Positions 35,859 to 43,165 of a DNA stretch of 64,000 nt are shown here, one piece after another. The translations under genes and the position numbers were made by a program. Each line of letters opens with the position of its first letter. Positions within the stretch are counted from its first letter, which is position 1. This DNA comes from JADKIH01 sp964595205. GTDB lineage: Bacteria > Bacteroidota > Bacteroidia > AKYH767-A > 2013-40CM-41-45. The stretch spans positions 62,001-126,000 of the forward strand of contig CAZQOQ010000036.1 in assembly GCA_964595205.1 (NCBI GenBank), written 5' to 3'. The notes below the pieces were generated by a model that was not told where the DNA came from, searched no databases, and saw nothing but the letters and a program-made list of their open reading frames with translations.

Positions 35859-35873
35859 AATTATGACAATCCC

Positions 35874-35906
35874 TTGATCCAAATGTCAATTTAAATATTA
35901 TATTTG
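35874..35906 (+). promoter_or_regulatory. Promoter of the heparinase-like gene
   Basis: TTG (35874-35876), a 22-base spacer and TATATTTG (35899-35906), an exact -7 box, precede the ATG at 35925. The spacing equals that of the ruvB and metH promoters. Confidence 0.6.
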
Positions 35907-35924
35907 TGAACAAGCATTTTCATC

Positions 35925-37502
35925 ATGCAAAAGGTCTTACGTCTAAGTCGTAGTGTTACCCGTTTTAAATCAGCTCAGCTTGGTGAAAAGTTCAACTATC
36001 AGATCAAAAAATTTTTTCTCGAGAATAAAATTTTAGGCAAAGCAAAAGCGAATGTAGAGCATGCCTATCCTATAGATTTCCTGCATTCATATACCACTAC
36101 ATGCGGCTTGTCAGGGAAAAAATTTACGCTGATCAGCAGATCAAAGGAATTTAAGGAGGAGATTAACTGGAATTTCAACGGCTTCGGTGTATTATGGAAT
36201 GTGATGTTCAACTCGTTTGAATTCCTTAGCAATGAGAGCATCACCGCGGATGATGGCCTTGCCGCTATCAGGTCGTTCATCAGTTCGGCAAAAAACAATA
36301 AAAGCTATTTTGATTCGCATTGCATTACAGGTCGCATCATCAATGCCGTAAAGTTTTGTTCAAGATATAAGGTTCACGACCCTGTCGTAAACGAGTTTAT
36401 TTTTTACCAGTGCATATATCTTAAGAAGAATCCGGAATTTCATCTCAGGAATCATCACCTGCTGGAAAATGGTTTCGCTCTCCTGTTCGCTTCTCTTTAT
36501 TTCAACGATTATGCATTCTTTGATTTTGCCGAACGATTACTTTATAATAACCTGCCCAAGCAAATTCTTTCCGACGGCGCACATTTCGAATTGAGTTCGA
36601 TGTATCATCTTTTAATTTTGCATCACATAATCGATTCCATTTACATCCTCAATAAATCGAATTTTCCTTCAGATCGTTTAAAAGCCAGGTTAAAGCAATA
36701 TGCACCGAAAATGCTCGGCTGGGTTCATCAGCTTCAAATGACAAATGGCAACCTTCCTGCCTTTAACGACAGCGCCGATGGTTATTGTCCGCCGTTACGT
36801 GCAGTATTAAAAATTGCTGCCGAAATGAAAATCGATGCAGCCATCCTTCCTTTAAAAGATTCCGGGTTCAGAAAACTGAAAAACCGTAATTTCGAAATGG
36901 TCGTTGATGTGAACGGACTCTCGCCACAGGAATCGCCCGGACATGCTCATGCTGATACATTTCATTTTGTAATGCATGTTTTTGGCGATCCGTTCATCGT
37001 CGATACCGGCGTGTCCACATTTACTAAAGGAAAAGAGCGACTGTATGAACGTTCAACCATGGCACATAATACAGTGGTTATTGACGACAAAAGCCAGAGT
37101 GAGGTCTATAGTTCTTTCCAGGTTGGGAGAAGAGCCAGAGTGATTCATCTCAAAGAAAATAATAATGAAATCGAAGGCACTCATGATGGTTATTCTCATC
37201 GAGGTGTTTTGCATACAAGGAAAATAATTTTCAGAAATGATTTCGTTGAAATCGTCGATACCGTAGTCTCAAAACGGCTGGTTAACTGTAAAGCATATTT
37301 GCACATCGATAAAAAAAGCGGGCTCGTGAAACAAGGCGATAAATTCATCTCACGTTTTACCACCATTGAGTTTTCAAATCACCTCTCAGTAGCGCTTAAT
37401 GAAGGCTGGCACACATCTGCCTTCGGTCAGCGTTCCCCATGCTATGTAATTTGTGCAGGCTTTCAAAATGAAATTGTTACGAGGATTGGGCTCAATAAAT
37501 GA
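35925..37502 (+). CDS. Heparinase II/III-family polysaccharide lyase-like protein
   Basis: A 525-residue protein with an alpha/alpha toroid followed by a beta-sandwich, as in heparinase II/III lyases. Typical catalytic-region motifs are RNHHLLENGFALL near residue 178 (Asn), SDGAHFELSSMYHLL near 222 (Tyr/His), and GHAHADTFHFVMHVFGDPFIVDTG near 342, where the sandwich begins. No signal peptide is visible, so location is unclear. In polysaccharide synthesis clusters such proteins may trim or modify the polymer; the family's taste for sulfated uronic acid polymers fits the sulfotransferase nearby. It has its own promoter. Confidence 0.85.
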   Translation: MQKVLRLSRSVTRFKSAQLGEKFNYQIKKFFLENKILGKAKANVEHAYPIDFLHSYTTTCGLSGKKFTLISRSKEFKEEINWNFNGFGVLWNVMFNSFEFLSNESITADDGLAAIRSFISSAKNNKSYFDSHCITGRIINAVKFCSRYKVHDPVVNEFIFYQCIYLKKNPEFHLRNHHLLENGFALLFASLYFNDYAFFDFAERLLYNNLPKQILSDGAHFELSSMYHLLILHHIIDSIYILNKSNFPSDRLKARLKQYAPKMLGWVHQLQMTNGNLPAFNDSADGYCPPLRAVLKIAAEMKIDAAILPLKDSGFRKLKNRNFEMVVDVNGLSPQESPGHAHADTFHFVMHVFGDPFIVDTGVSTFTKGKERLYERSTMAHNTVVIDDKSQSEVYSSFQVGRRARVIHLKENNNEIEGTHDGYSHRGVLHTRKIIFRNDFVEIVDTVVSKRLVNCKAYLHIDKKSGLVKQGDKFISRFTTIEFSNHLSVALNEGWHTSAFGQRSPCYVICAGFQNEIVTRIGLNK

Positions 37503-37556
37503 ATTTGAAAATTCATTAGTTTGAAAATTTGAAAGCGGCTACTTATTTTCAAATTC
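37501..37556. repeat. Inverted TTTGAAAA / TTTTCAAA repeats
   Basis: Several TTTGAAAA-type words and one TTTTCAAATTC in the opposite sense follow the heparinase-like gene and can pair into a hairpin. The same 8-base words recur at 42.0 kb. Confidence 0.5.
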
Positions 37557-37592
37557 TTAAATAATTTGTAAACTTGCACCCTTTCCAGAAAA

Positions 37593-38489
37593 ATGCAGGA
37601 AAAATCCATCATTCTTCCAGATTCCTATTCCTTTACCACCCGGATGCAGGATTATGTTCAACTGACTAAGTTCCGTTTATCGAGCCTGGTCGTTTTTTCT
37701 GCCGTTATGGGATATCTCATTGCAACCGGCAGCCAGTTTAGCTGGGCATCAATAATTTTACTTTCCCTCGGTGGGTTCCTTGTTACCGGTGCGTCGAATG
37801 CATTAAACCAGGTTATTGAAAAAGATACCGATAAGCTGATGGACCGGACCTCTGACAGGCCTCTTCCTGCCGGAAGAATGTCTGTTTCTGAGGCTATATC
37901 TGCCGCAATCTTTATGGGCTTAACAGGGGTCGCGATTTTGTGGATCGCTTTCAATCCTCTCACCGGTGTCCTGAGTTTCTTCTCTTTATTAATTTATGCA
38001 TTCATCTATACCCCTTCAAAAAAACTTACCTCTTTTTCGGTACTCATCGGTGCAATACCCGGTGCACTCCCGCCTTTGCTCGGTTGGGTAGCGGCAAAAA
38101 ATGAGATTGGTCTCGAAGGACTTATACTTTACGCCATTCAATTCATCTGGCAGTTTCCTCATTTCTGGGCCATAGCATGGGTTCTGCACGACGATTATCT
38201 GAAGGCTGGATTTAAAATGCTTCCGGGTAAAGGCAGAACGAAAAGTTCTGCGTTTCAGACACTCGCTTATACAATCTGCCTGATACCGCTGGGGTTTTTT
38301 CCTGAACTCTTTGGTTTTGCAAATACTGCAGTGACACTCCTTCTGGTTTTGACCGGTATATTTTTTACCATGCAGGCCCTAAAACTCTTTGGCGATTGTG
38401 AAATGCGCTCTGCGCAGAAACTGATGTTCGGTTCTTTTATTTACCTGCCTGTAGTTCAGATAGTCTGGATGATACATAAACTTATCTAG
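37593..38489 (+). CDS. ctaB: Heme O synthase (protoheme IX farnesyltransferase)
   Basis: Adds a farnesyl group to heme b to make heme O, a precursor of oxidase hemes. The 298-residue UbiA-family membrane protein has the prenyl-diphosphate-binding NQVIEKDTDKLMDRTSDRPLPAG (N-x6-D-x5-D type) near residue 70 and PHFWAIAWVLHDDYLKAGFKML near 188. It is the first gene of a seven-gene oxidase cluster. TAAACTTG at 37569-37576 may be its -7 box. It is also called cyoE/cox10 in other organisms. Confidence 0.93.
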   Translation: MQEKSIILPDSYSFTTRMQDYVQLTKFRLSSLVVFSAVMGYLIATGSQFSWASIILLSLGGFLVTGASNALNQVIEKDTDKLMDRTSDRPLPAGRMSVSEAISAAIFMGLTGVAILWIAFNPLTGVLSFFSLLIYAFIYTPSKKLTSFSVLIGAIPGALPPLLGWVAAKNEIGLEGLILYAIQFIWQFPHFWAIAWVLHDDYLKAGFKMLPGKGRTKSSAFQTLAYTICLIPLGFFPELFGFANTAVTLLLVLTGIFFTMQALKLFGDCEMRSAQKLMFGSFIYLPVVQIVWMIHKLI

Positions 38490-38492
38490 ACG

Positions 38493-39161
38493 ATGTATTA
38501 CATGCCTGAAGCCATCAAGCCAGTCAACCCTGCAGATCCCGAAATTAAAAAAAAGGCATTGCGTGCATTGCTGTGGCTTGGCATCGTGAGTATAGTCATG
38601 CTCTTCGGAGGACTTACCTCAGCGTATATCGTTCGCCAGGGGGAAGGGAAATGGGTCGAATTTGCACTACCGCAATTATTTAAGTTGAGTTCCGTGATAA
38701 TCGTCCTGAGCAGTCTGAGCATGCAATGGGGATTGTCTGCTATTAAAAAAGATAAAATTAAAATTCTCAAAACAGCATTATTTATAACCTTCCTGTTAGG
38801 GCTGGGATTCATTGTAAGTCAATATTATGCCTGGTCAGAACTTTATCATAATGGTATCGTTTTTACGGGCAGGATCAGCGACATAAAAACAGATTACCAG
38901 TACATTCCTTCAGGCAAAGAAACAGTTGCTGAAGTTTCCGATGCCGGAAATGTTGCCGGATCGTTTTTATACGTCCTTACCGGCTTGCATGTCATGCATT
39001 TAATAGTGGGAGTGATTGCATTAATTATTGTATTTTCGCGCGCATTGTTGGGAAAATACACACTAACAAATTACAACGGTGTGAAGATGTGTGCGATATA
39101 CTGGCATTTCCTGGGAGGCTTGTGGTTATATTTATTTTTCTTTTTACTTTACATCCGTTAA
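38493..39161 (+). CDS. Heme-copper oxidase subunit III family protein (first copy)
   Basis: A 222-residue membrane protein with five hydrophobic helices of the subunit III family: LFGGLTSAYIVRQGEGKW, GLHVMHLIVGVIALII and the terminal YWHFLGGLWLYLFFFLLY. It starts three bases after ctaB; ATG at 38502 is an alternative start. Bacteroidota oxidase clusters commonly encode two different subunit III-like proteins in tandem, as here. Confidence 0.88.
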   Translation: MYYMPEAIKPVNPADPEIKKKALRALLWLGIVSIVMLFGGLTSAYIVRQGEGKWVEFALPQLFKLSSVIIVLSSLSMQWGLSAIKKDKIKILKTALFITFLLGLGFIVSQYYAWSELYHNGIVFTGRISDIKTDYQYIPSGKETVAEVSDAGNVAGSFLYVLTGLHVMHLIVGVIALIIVFSRALLGKYTLTNYNGVKMCAIYWHFLGGLWLYLFFFLLYIR

Positions 39162-39211
39162 AAAAAGAAAAAACATAAACGAAAATCGAATTTGAAAATT
39201 AATACTTCTTC

Positions 39212-40027
39212 ATGGCAAATCATTCTGCAGTAGCAGCTACAACAGGTAATTCAGTGTGGGGAGGAGGAGATTCTCCTTTCAGGGTAAGATGGGGAAAACT
39301 GTATATGTGGATATTTTTAGTTTCCGATGCATTTACATTTTCAAGTTTGCTTATCGCTTATGGCTCATTGCGTCACCGTTTTTCCGGGATCTGGCCAAAA
39401 CCAAATGAGGTGTTTACCCATTTTCCATTTATCCACGGTCACGTACCTCTCGCTTATGTCGGATTAATGACATTCATCCTCATCATGTCGTCCGTTACAA
39501 TGGTTCTTGCTGTAGATGCCGGTCACCAGTTTAAAAAATCTGCTGTCCTGAAATGGCTCGGTCTCACCATCGTCGGCGGTTTCATGTTCCTCGGTTCGCA
39601 GGCCTGGGAGTGGTATCATTTCATTCATGGTTCCGAAAAGGGAGCTTACATACTTGCCGACGGCCGGTTTGCCCGTACTGACGATCTCGAACCTGGTGTT
39701 CTCAAGTTCCACGACGGAACCATGGTTGAAGGTTCGCAGGCCCAGGCATTGATTGCCGGCGCTCAGAAAAATATTATTGGTGCAAACCTGAGAGAAAACG
39801 AATATGGCAACACGCCATTGTTCGGAAATTTCTTCTTCTTTATCACGGGTTTCCATGGTTTCCACGTATTCAGCGGCGTGGTCATCAATATCATCGTATT
39901 CATTCTCGTCGCAAAAGGATTCCTCGACCGGAAGAAGGATTATGAACTTGTCGAAAAAGTTGGTCTCTACTGGCACTTCGTTGACCTTGTGTGGGTATTC
40001 GTATTCACATTCTTCTATCTCGTTTAA
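39212..40027 (+). CDS. Cytochrome c oxidase subunit III (second copy)
   Basis: A 271-residue subunit III with helices such as KLYMWIFLVSDAFTFSSLLI and the C-terminal FITGFHGFHVFSGVVINI and YWHFVDLVWVFVFTFFYL, which are diagnostic of the family. A hydrophilic insertion of about 60 residues (residues 145-200, KGAYILADGRFARTDDLEPG and on) separates helices, as in other Bacteroidota versions. It supports subunit I in the proton-pumping oxidase. Subunits I and II are not in the window. Confidence 0.92.
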   Translation: MANHSAVAATTGNSVWGGGDSPFRVRWGKLYMWIFLVSDAFTFSSLLIAYGSLRHRFSGIWPKPNEVFTHFPFIHGHVPLAYVGLMTFILIMSSVTMVLAVDAGHQFKKSAVLKWLGLTIVGGFMFLGSQAWEWYHFIHGSEKGAYILADGRFARTDDLEPGVLKFHDGTMVEGSQAQALIAGAQKNIIGANLRENEYGNTPLFGNFFFFITGFHGFHVFSGVVINIIVFILVAKGFLDRKKDYELVEKVGLYWHFVDLVWVFVFTFFYLV

Positions 40028-40044
40028 CCTCCAATTAAATAAAA

Positions 40045-40380
40045 ATGACAGATATTCATCACGAACACGTTTCACATGAAAGTGTAGATAAGGCTCACAG
40101 CGGATTAAACTCAAAGGTGATCTGGAAAGTGTTCTGGATACTTTTAGGCGTTACGATTTTCGAAGTAAGCATTTCCTTTACTCCGCTTTCCAAAGATATT
40201 CTGCTTTATACTTTCATCCTTCTTACTATTGTGAAGGCTTATTATATCGTCGGGTATTTCATGCATATGAAGTTTGAGGCAGTGCCTTTGCAATATTCCA
40301 TTCTGCTTCCTTTTATTCTGATTGTTTATCTGATCTTCATTGCTATCTATGAAGGAATAGCGCTGGGATTGATCCCCTGA
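40045..40380 (+). CDS. Cytochrome c oxidase subunit IV-family protein
   Basis: A 111-residue protein with a His-rich hydrophilic start (MTDIHHEHVSHESVDKAHSG) and three helices (VFWILLGVTIFEVSIS, ILLYTFILLTIVKAYYIVGYFMHMKFE, LLPFILIVYLIFIAIYEG). The AYYIVGYFMHMKFE segment is typical of bacterial subunit IV (CyoD/CtaF-like). Gene order after subunit III supports the call. Confidence 0.88.
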   Translation: MTDIHHEHVSHESVDKAHSGLNSKVIWKVFWILLGVTIFEVSISFTPLSKDILLYTFILLTIVKAYYIVGYFMHMKFEAVPLQYSILLPFILIVYLIFIAIYEGIALGLIP

Positions 40381-40391
40381 TGTAGCCGGAA

Positions 40392-41036
40392 ATGGACTCC
40401 CGCTGGAAAATTCTTGCGCCCATATTAGTTATCCTTTTCCCTGTAATTTTCTGGATATTACTCACCCGGGGACATAATACTTTTAAAAAACTTCCCATCG
40501 TTGCACCTTATGAATTGTCGGTTTCGGGCGATACTGTCTATCATACCATTCCTCCTTTCGAATTCACCAACCAGCAGGGCAAGAAGATTTCTGATAATGA
40601 CCTGAAGGATAAAATCTACGTTGCAAATTTTTTCTTCGCTACCTGCCAGACTGTTTGCCCTCAAATGAATGAGCAGGTGCAGCGGGTGCAGGAGGCTACG
40701 AAAGACCTGAAAGACTTCCGGATCATTTCATTTACTGTCGATCCGCAAAACGATACGGTCGAAGCATTAGCGGCATATGCTGAGAAAATGAAGGCCGATA
40801 ATTCAAGATGGTGGTTCCTGACCGGGAATAAAGATTCAATCTATACACTGGCGAGAGAAGGTTTTCTCGTACCGGCTTCCGCCGGCAGTGAGGCACGCGA
40901 TTTTTTTCATTCGCAGGATCTTATCCTCGTCGATAAAGAAAAGAGAATGCGTGGAATCTACGACGGACTCGAAAAGGCCGACGTAGATACACTCATCGAT
41001 GAGATCAAAGTACTCCTGAAGGAGTATCAGAAATAA
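40392..41036 (+). CDS. SCO1/SenC-family copper chaperone
   Basis: Delivers copper to the Cu-A site of oxidase subunit II, or acts as a thiol reductase for it. The 214-residue protein has one N-terminal membrane anchor (ILAPILVILFPVIFWILL) and a thioredoxin-like domain with the copper-binding FFATCQTVCPQMNEQ (CxxxC) near residue 78 and the distant His in DFFHSQDLILVDKEKRMRG. It lies 11 bases after the subunit IV gene. Confidence 0.93.
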   Translation: MDSRWKILAPILVILFPVIFWILLTRGHNTFKKLPIVAPYELSVSGDTVYHTIPPFEFTNQQGKKISDNDLKDKIYVANFFFATCQTVCPQMNEQVQRVQEATKDLKDFRIISFTVDPQNDTVEALAAYAEKMKADNSRWWFLTGNKDSIYTLAREGFLVPASAGSEARDFFHSQDLILVDKEKRMRGIYDGLEKADVDTLIDEIKVLLKEYQK

Positions 41037-41077
41037 GTGAGCGGCCTTTACTTTTATTCTGTTCTTCAACCAAAAAA

Positions 41078-41635
41078 ATGTCTCAAAACAGATCAGTGGC
41101 ACTCACAAAATACAGCGATCGTTTCTATAAAAAAGTGATCTGGATTTTTTCCGGGATCATCTTTCTTGTCATTTTAATCCTGTCGCGGCTTCCCCGTGCG
41201 GAGGTTATGCCGGAATGGGTACCATTTCTGCCTGCAATCAATGCATTCTTAAACGGAACAACATTTATCATTTTACTGATTTCCTACTATTTCATCAGGA
41301 AGAAAAAAATACACATTCACCGGAGACTGAATATCACCGCAGCCATCTTGTCTGTTTTATTTCTTGTTTGCTACGTAACGTTTCATTCCTTTGGTGTCGA
41401 GACCCGATACCCGCATGAGAATTCCTTACGACCCCTTTACCTCGTGATTCTTTCCACTCACATCATACTGGCAGCCATTGTAATGCCCCTGGTTTTATTA
41501 TCTTTGTACCGTGGTTTAACCATGCAGGTATCCAGTCACCGTAAAATTGCACGTTGGGCATTTCCTGTCTGGTTGTACGTCACACTCACCGGGGTAATCG
41601 TTTATCTTATGATTTCTCCCTACTACAAATTCTGA
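41078..41635 (+). CDS. DUF420-family membrane protein
   Basis: A 185-residue membrane protein with about five helices. INAFLNGTTFIILLISYYFIRKKKIHIHRRLN and LVILSTHIILAAIVMPLVL with the conserved His residues match DUF420 (YozB/CtaM-like), linked to assembly of heme-copper oxidases. The gene follows SCO in the oxidase cluster. Confidence 0.87.
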   Translation: MSQNRSVALTKYSDRFYKKVIWIFSGIIFLVILILSRLPRAEVMPEWVPFLPAINAFLNGTTFIILLISYYFIRKKKIHIHRRLNITAAILSVLFLVCYVTFHSFGVETRYPHENSLRPLYLVILSTHIILAAIVMPLVLLSLYRGLTMQVSSHRKIARWAFPVWLYVTLTGVIVYLMISPYYKF

Positions 41636-41636
41636 A

Positions 41637-41864
41637 ATGAAAAAGTCTCTTTATATTTTTCTTCTCGCTCTATCAATGATGCTGATATCTGTCGATACTT
41701 TTTCTCAGTGCGCCATGTGCCGTCGTGTCGCAGAAACAGGCCACGAAAATGAAAACAGCGCCGCCAGAGGTTTGAACAGCGGCATTCTCTACCTGCTTGC
41801 TATACCATATGTTCTCGGTGGCATTGGGGTTTTCGCCTGGTATAGGAATAGGAAGAAAGAGTAG
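41637..41864 (+). CDS. Small exported or membrane-anchored CxxC protein of the oxidase cluster, 75 aa
   Basis: It starts one base after the DUF420 stop, so it is very probably translated with it. It has a signal peptide (LYIFLLALSMMLISVDTFSQ), then CAMCRRVAETGHENENSAA, and a single C-terminal helix (GILYLLAIPYVLGGIGVFAWY) with a basic tail. The CxxC just after the predicted cleavage site would face the periplasm and could bind copper or heme or act as a thiol pair; this is inference. I know similar small proteins at the end of Bacteroidota oxidase clusters, but no named function. Confidence 0.75.
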   Translation: MKKSLYIFLLALSMMLISVDTFSQCAMCRRVAETGHENENSAARGLNSGILYLLAIPYVLGGIGVFAWYRNRKKE

Positions 41865-41914
41865 GTTGCAATTTGAAAAGGCTTTGTTTTCTGGAAATGG
41901 TTGTTTATTGATTA

Positions 41915-41981
41915 TTCGGCCTTCGGCCTTTGCCCTTCGCCCTTCGGCTCAGGGACCGCCTTCAGCTTCGCAGGGCTGAAA
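41915..41981. repeat. GC-rich palindromic repeat cluster (CCTTCGG type)
   Basis: CGGCCTTCGGCC, CCCTTCGCCCTTCGG and CAGCTTCGCAGGGCTGAA are overlapping short palindromes, GC-rich in an otherwise AT-rich gap. They resemble dispersed CCTTCG...CTCAGGGACC intergenic repeats seen in many bacteria and may also end transcription of the oxidase operon. Confidence 0.6.
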
Positions 41982-42010
41982 CAAATCCATTTGAAAATAT
42001 AACCAATGAA

Positions 42011-42045
42011 AATTTGAAAACGAACTGAAATCGCGTTTTCAAATT
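42011..42045. repeat. Perfect 12-bp inverted repeat (AATTTGAAAACG)
   Basis: AATTTGAAAACG (42011-42022) and CGTTTTCAAATT (42034-42045) are perfect complements around an 11-base loop, between the oxidase cluster and trhO. No T-run follows, so a simple terminator is doubtful. Confidence 0.6.
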
Positions 42046-42083
42046 GCCGCATTTTCAAATTTCCAAATTCATCCCCAATGACT

Positions 42084-42091
42084 TATCTTTA
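42084..42091 (+). promoter_or_regulatory. Possible -7 box of trhO
   Basis: TATCTTTA matches TAnnTTTG at seven of eight positions and ends eight bases before the ATG at 42100. No clear TTG lies at -33. Confidence 0.3.
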
Positions 42092-42099
42092 CCACCATC

Positions 42100-43161
42100 A
42101 TGATTTTGCATAATAAATACGACAAAGAAACCCTTAAAAAGAGGCTTTTTGAAGAAAATTTCAAGAGAATCACACTTTCTTTTTACCGGTATGTGATCCT
42201 GGATGATATAAATGATTTACGGGATAAGTTCTATAAACAATTGTCGGACCTTGGTGTGCTTGGCAGAATTTACCTCGCCCGCGAGGGTGTGAATGCGCAG
42301 GTTTCTGTGCCCGAACACAACCAGAGTGCATTCATCGAATTGCTTAACTCATATCCTCAATTTAAAAATGTCGATCTGAAAATTGCCATCGAAGACGACG
42401 GCAAGTCATTTTATAAATTAATCGTCCGTATCCGTCAGAAAATTGTGGGCGACGGATTGAATGACGAAACATTCGATGTAACCAACGTTGGTAAACATCT
42501 CTCTGCAAAAGAATTCAACGAGGCTATCCGTCAGCCGGATGCTATCGTTGTCGACATGCGCAATCATTATGAAAGCGAAGTGGGACATTTTGAAAATGCA
42601 TTTTGTCCTGATGCAGATACATTCCGCCAGGAACTCCCTTTAGTACTCGATCATCTGAAAGATAAAAAGGAAAAAAAGATATTGCTTTATTGTACCGGCG
42701 GCATCCGTTGTGAAAAGGCCAGTGCATTTTTAAAACATCATGGCTTCGAAGATGTCAACCAGTTGAATGGCGGCATCATTCATTATGCCCGCCAGGTAAA
42801 AGCCGAAGGGCTCGAATCCAGATTTATCGGAAAGAATTTTGTCTTCGACGACAGGATGGGAGAACGAATTACCAGCGACATCATCAGTACATGTCATCAA
42901 TGCGGAAGACCAAGCGACAGGCATGTTAACTGCGCCAACGACGATTGTCATTTGCTTTTCATACAATGTGAAAGCTGCTCGGAAAAAATGAATGGTTGCT
43001 GTACGCCGCATTGCATGGATGTAGCTGCATTGCCTCTCGAAGAACAAATCCGCCTGCGAAAAGGCAGGAAAAAAGATAATGCACACTCAGTATATAAGAG
43101 CAGACTGCGTCCCAACCTGAGGGAGTATCTTAAAACACAAAACCACCACACTAATACATAA
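42100..43161 (+). CDS. trhO: tRNA uridine-34 hydroxylase TrhO (rhodanese-type)
   Basis: Oxygen-dependent enzyme that hydroxylates wobble uridine of tRNA. The 353-residue protein has an N-terminal acylphosphatase-like domain (GRIYLAREGVNAQVSVPEHN), a rhodanese domain with the active-site Cys in LLYCTGGIRCEKASAFL near residue 191, and a C-terminal Cys-rich region (TCHQCGRPSDRHVNCANDDC, QCESCSEKMNGCCTPHC) that may bind zinc. The family was earlier called YceA/YbfQ. Confidence 0.93.
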   Translation: MILHNKYDKETLKKRLFEENFKRITLSFYRYVILDDINDLRDKFYKQLSDLGVLGRIYLAREGVNAQVSVPEHNQSAFIELLNSYPQFKNVDLKIAIEDDGKSFYKLIVRIRQKIVGDGLNDETFDVTNVGKHLSAKEFNEAIRQPDAIVVDMRNHYESEVGHFENAFCPDADTFRQELPLVLDHLKDKKEKKILLYCTGGIRCEKASAFLKHHGFEDVNQLNGGIIHYARQVKAEGLESRFIGKNFVFDDRMGERITSDIISTCHQCGRPSDRHVNCANDDCHLLFIQCESCSEKMNGCCTPHCMDVAALPLEEQIRLRKGRKKDNAHSVYKSRLRPNLREYLKTQNHHTNT

Positions 43162-43165
43162 AAAC

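Noticed and set aside
35611..35913. Open frames made of REPRTKNQ or GSWFLVL repeats
   Set aside because: They arise because 7-bp tandem repeats lack stops in several frames; no start signal or non-repeat domain.
39464..40114. 216-codon open frame antisense to the subunit III gene
   Set aside because: It mirrors the oxidase subunit III gene, and its acidic composition is that of a shadow frame.
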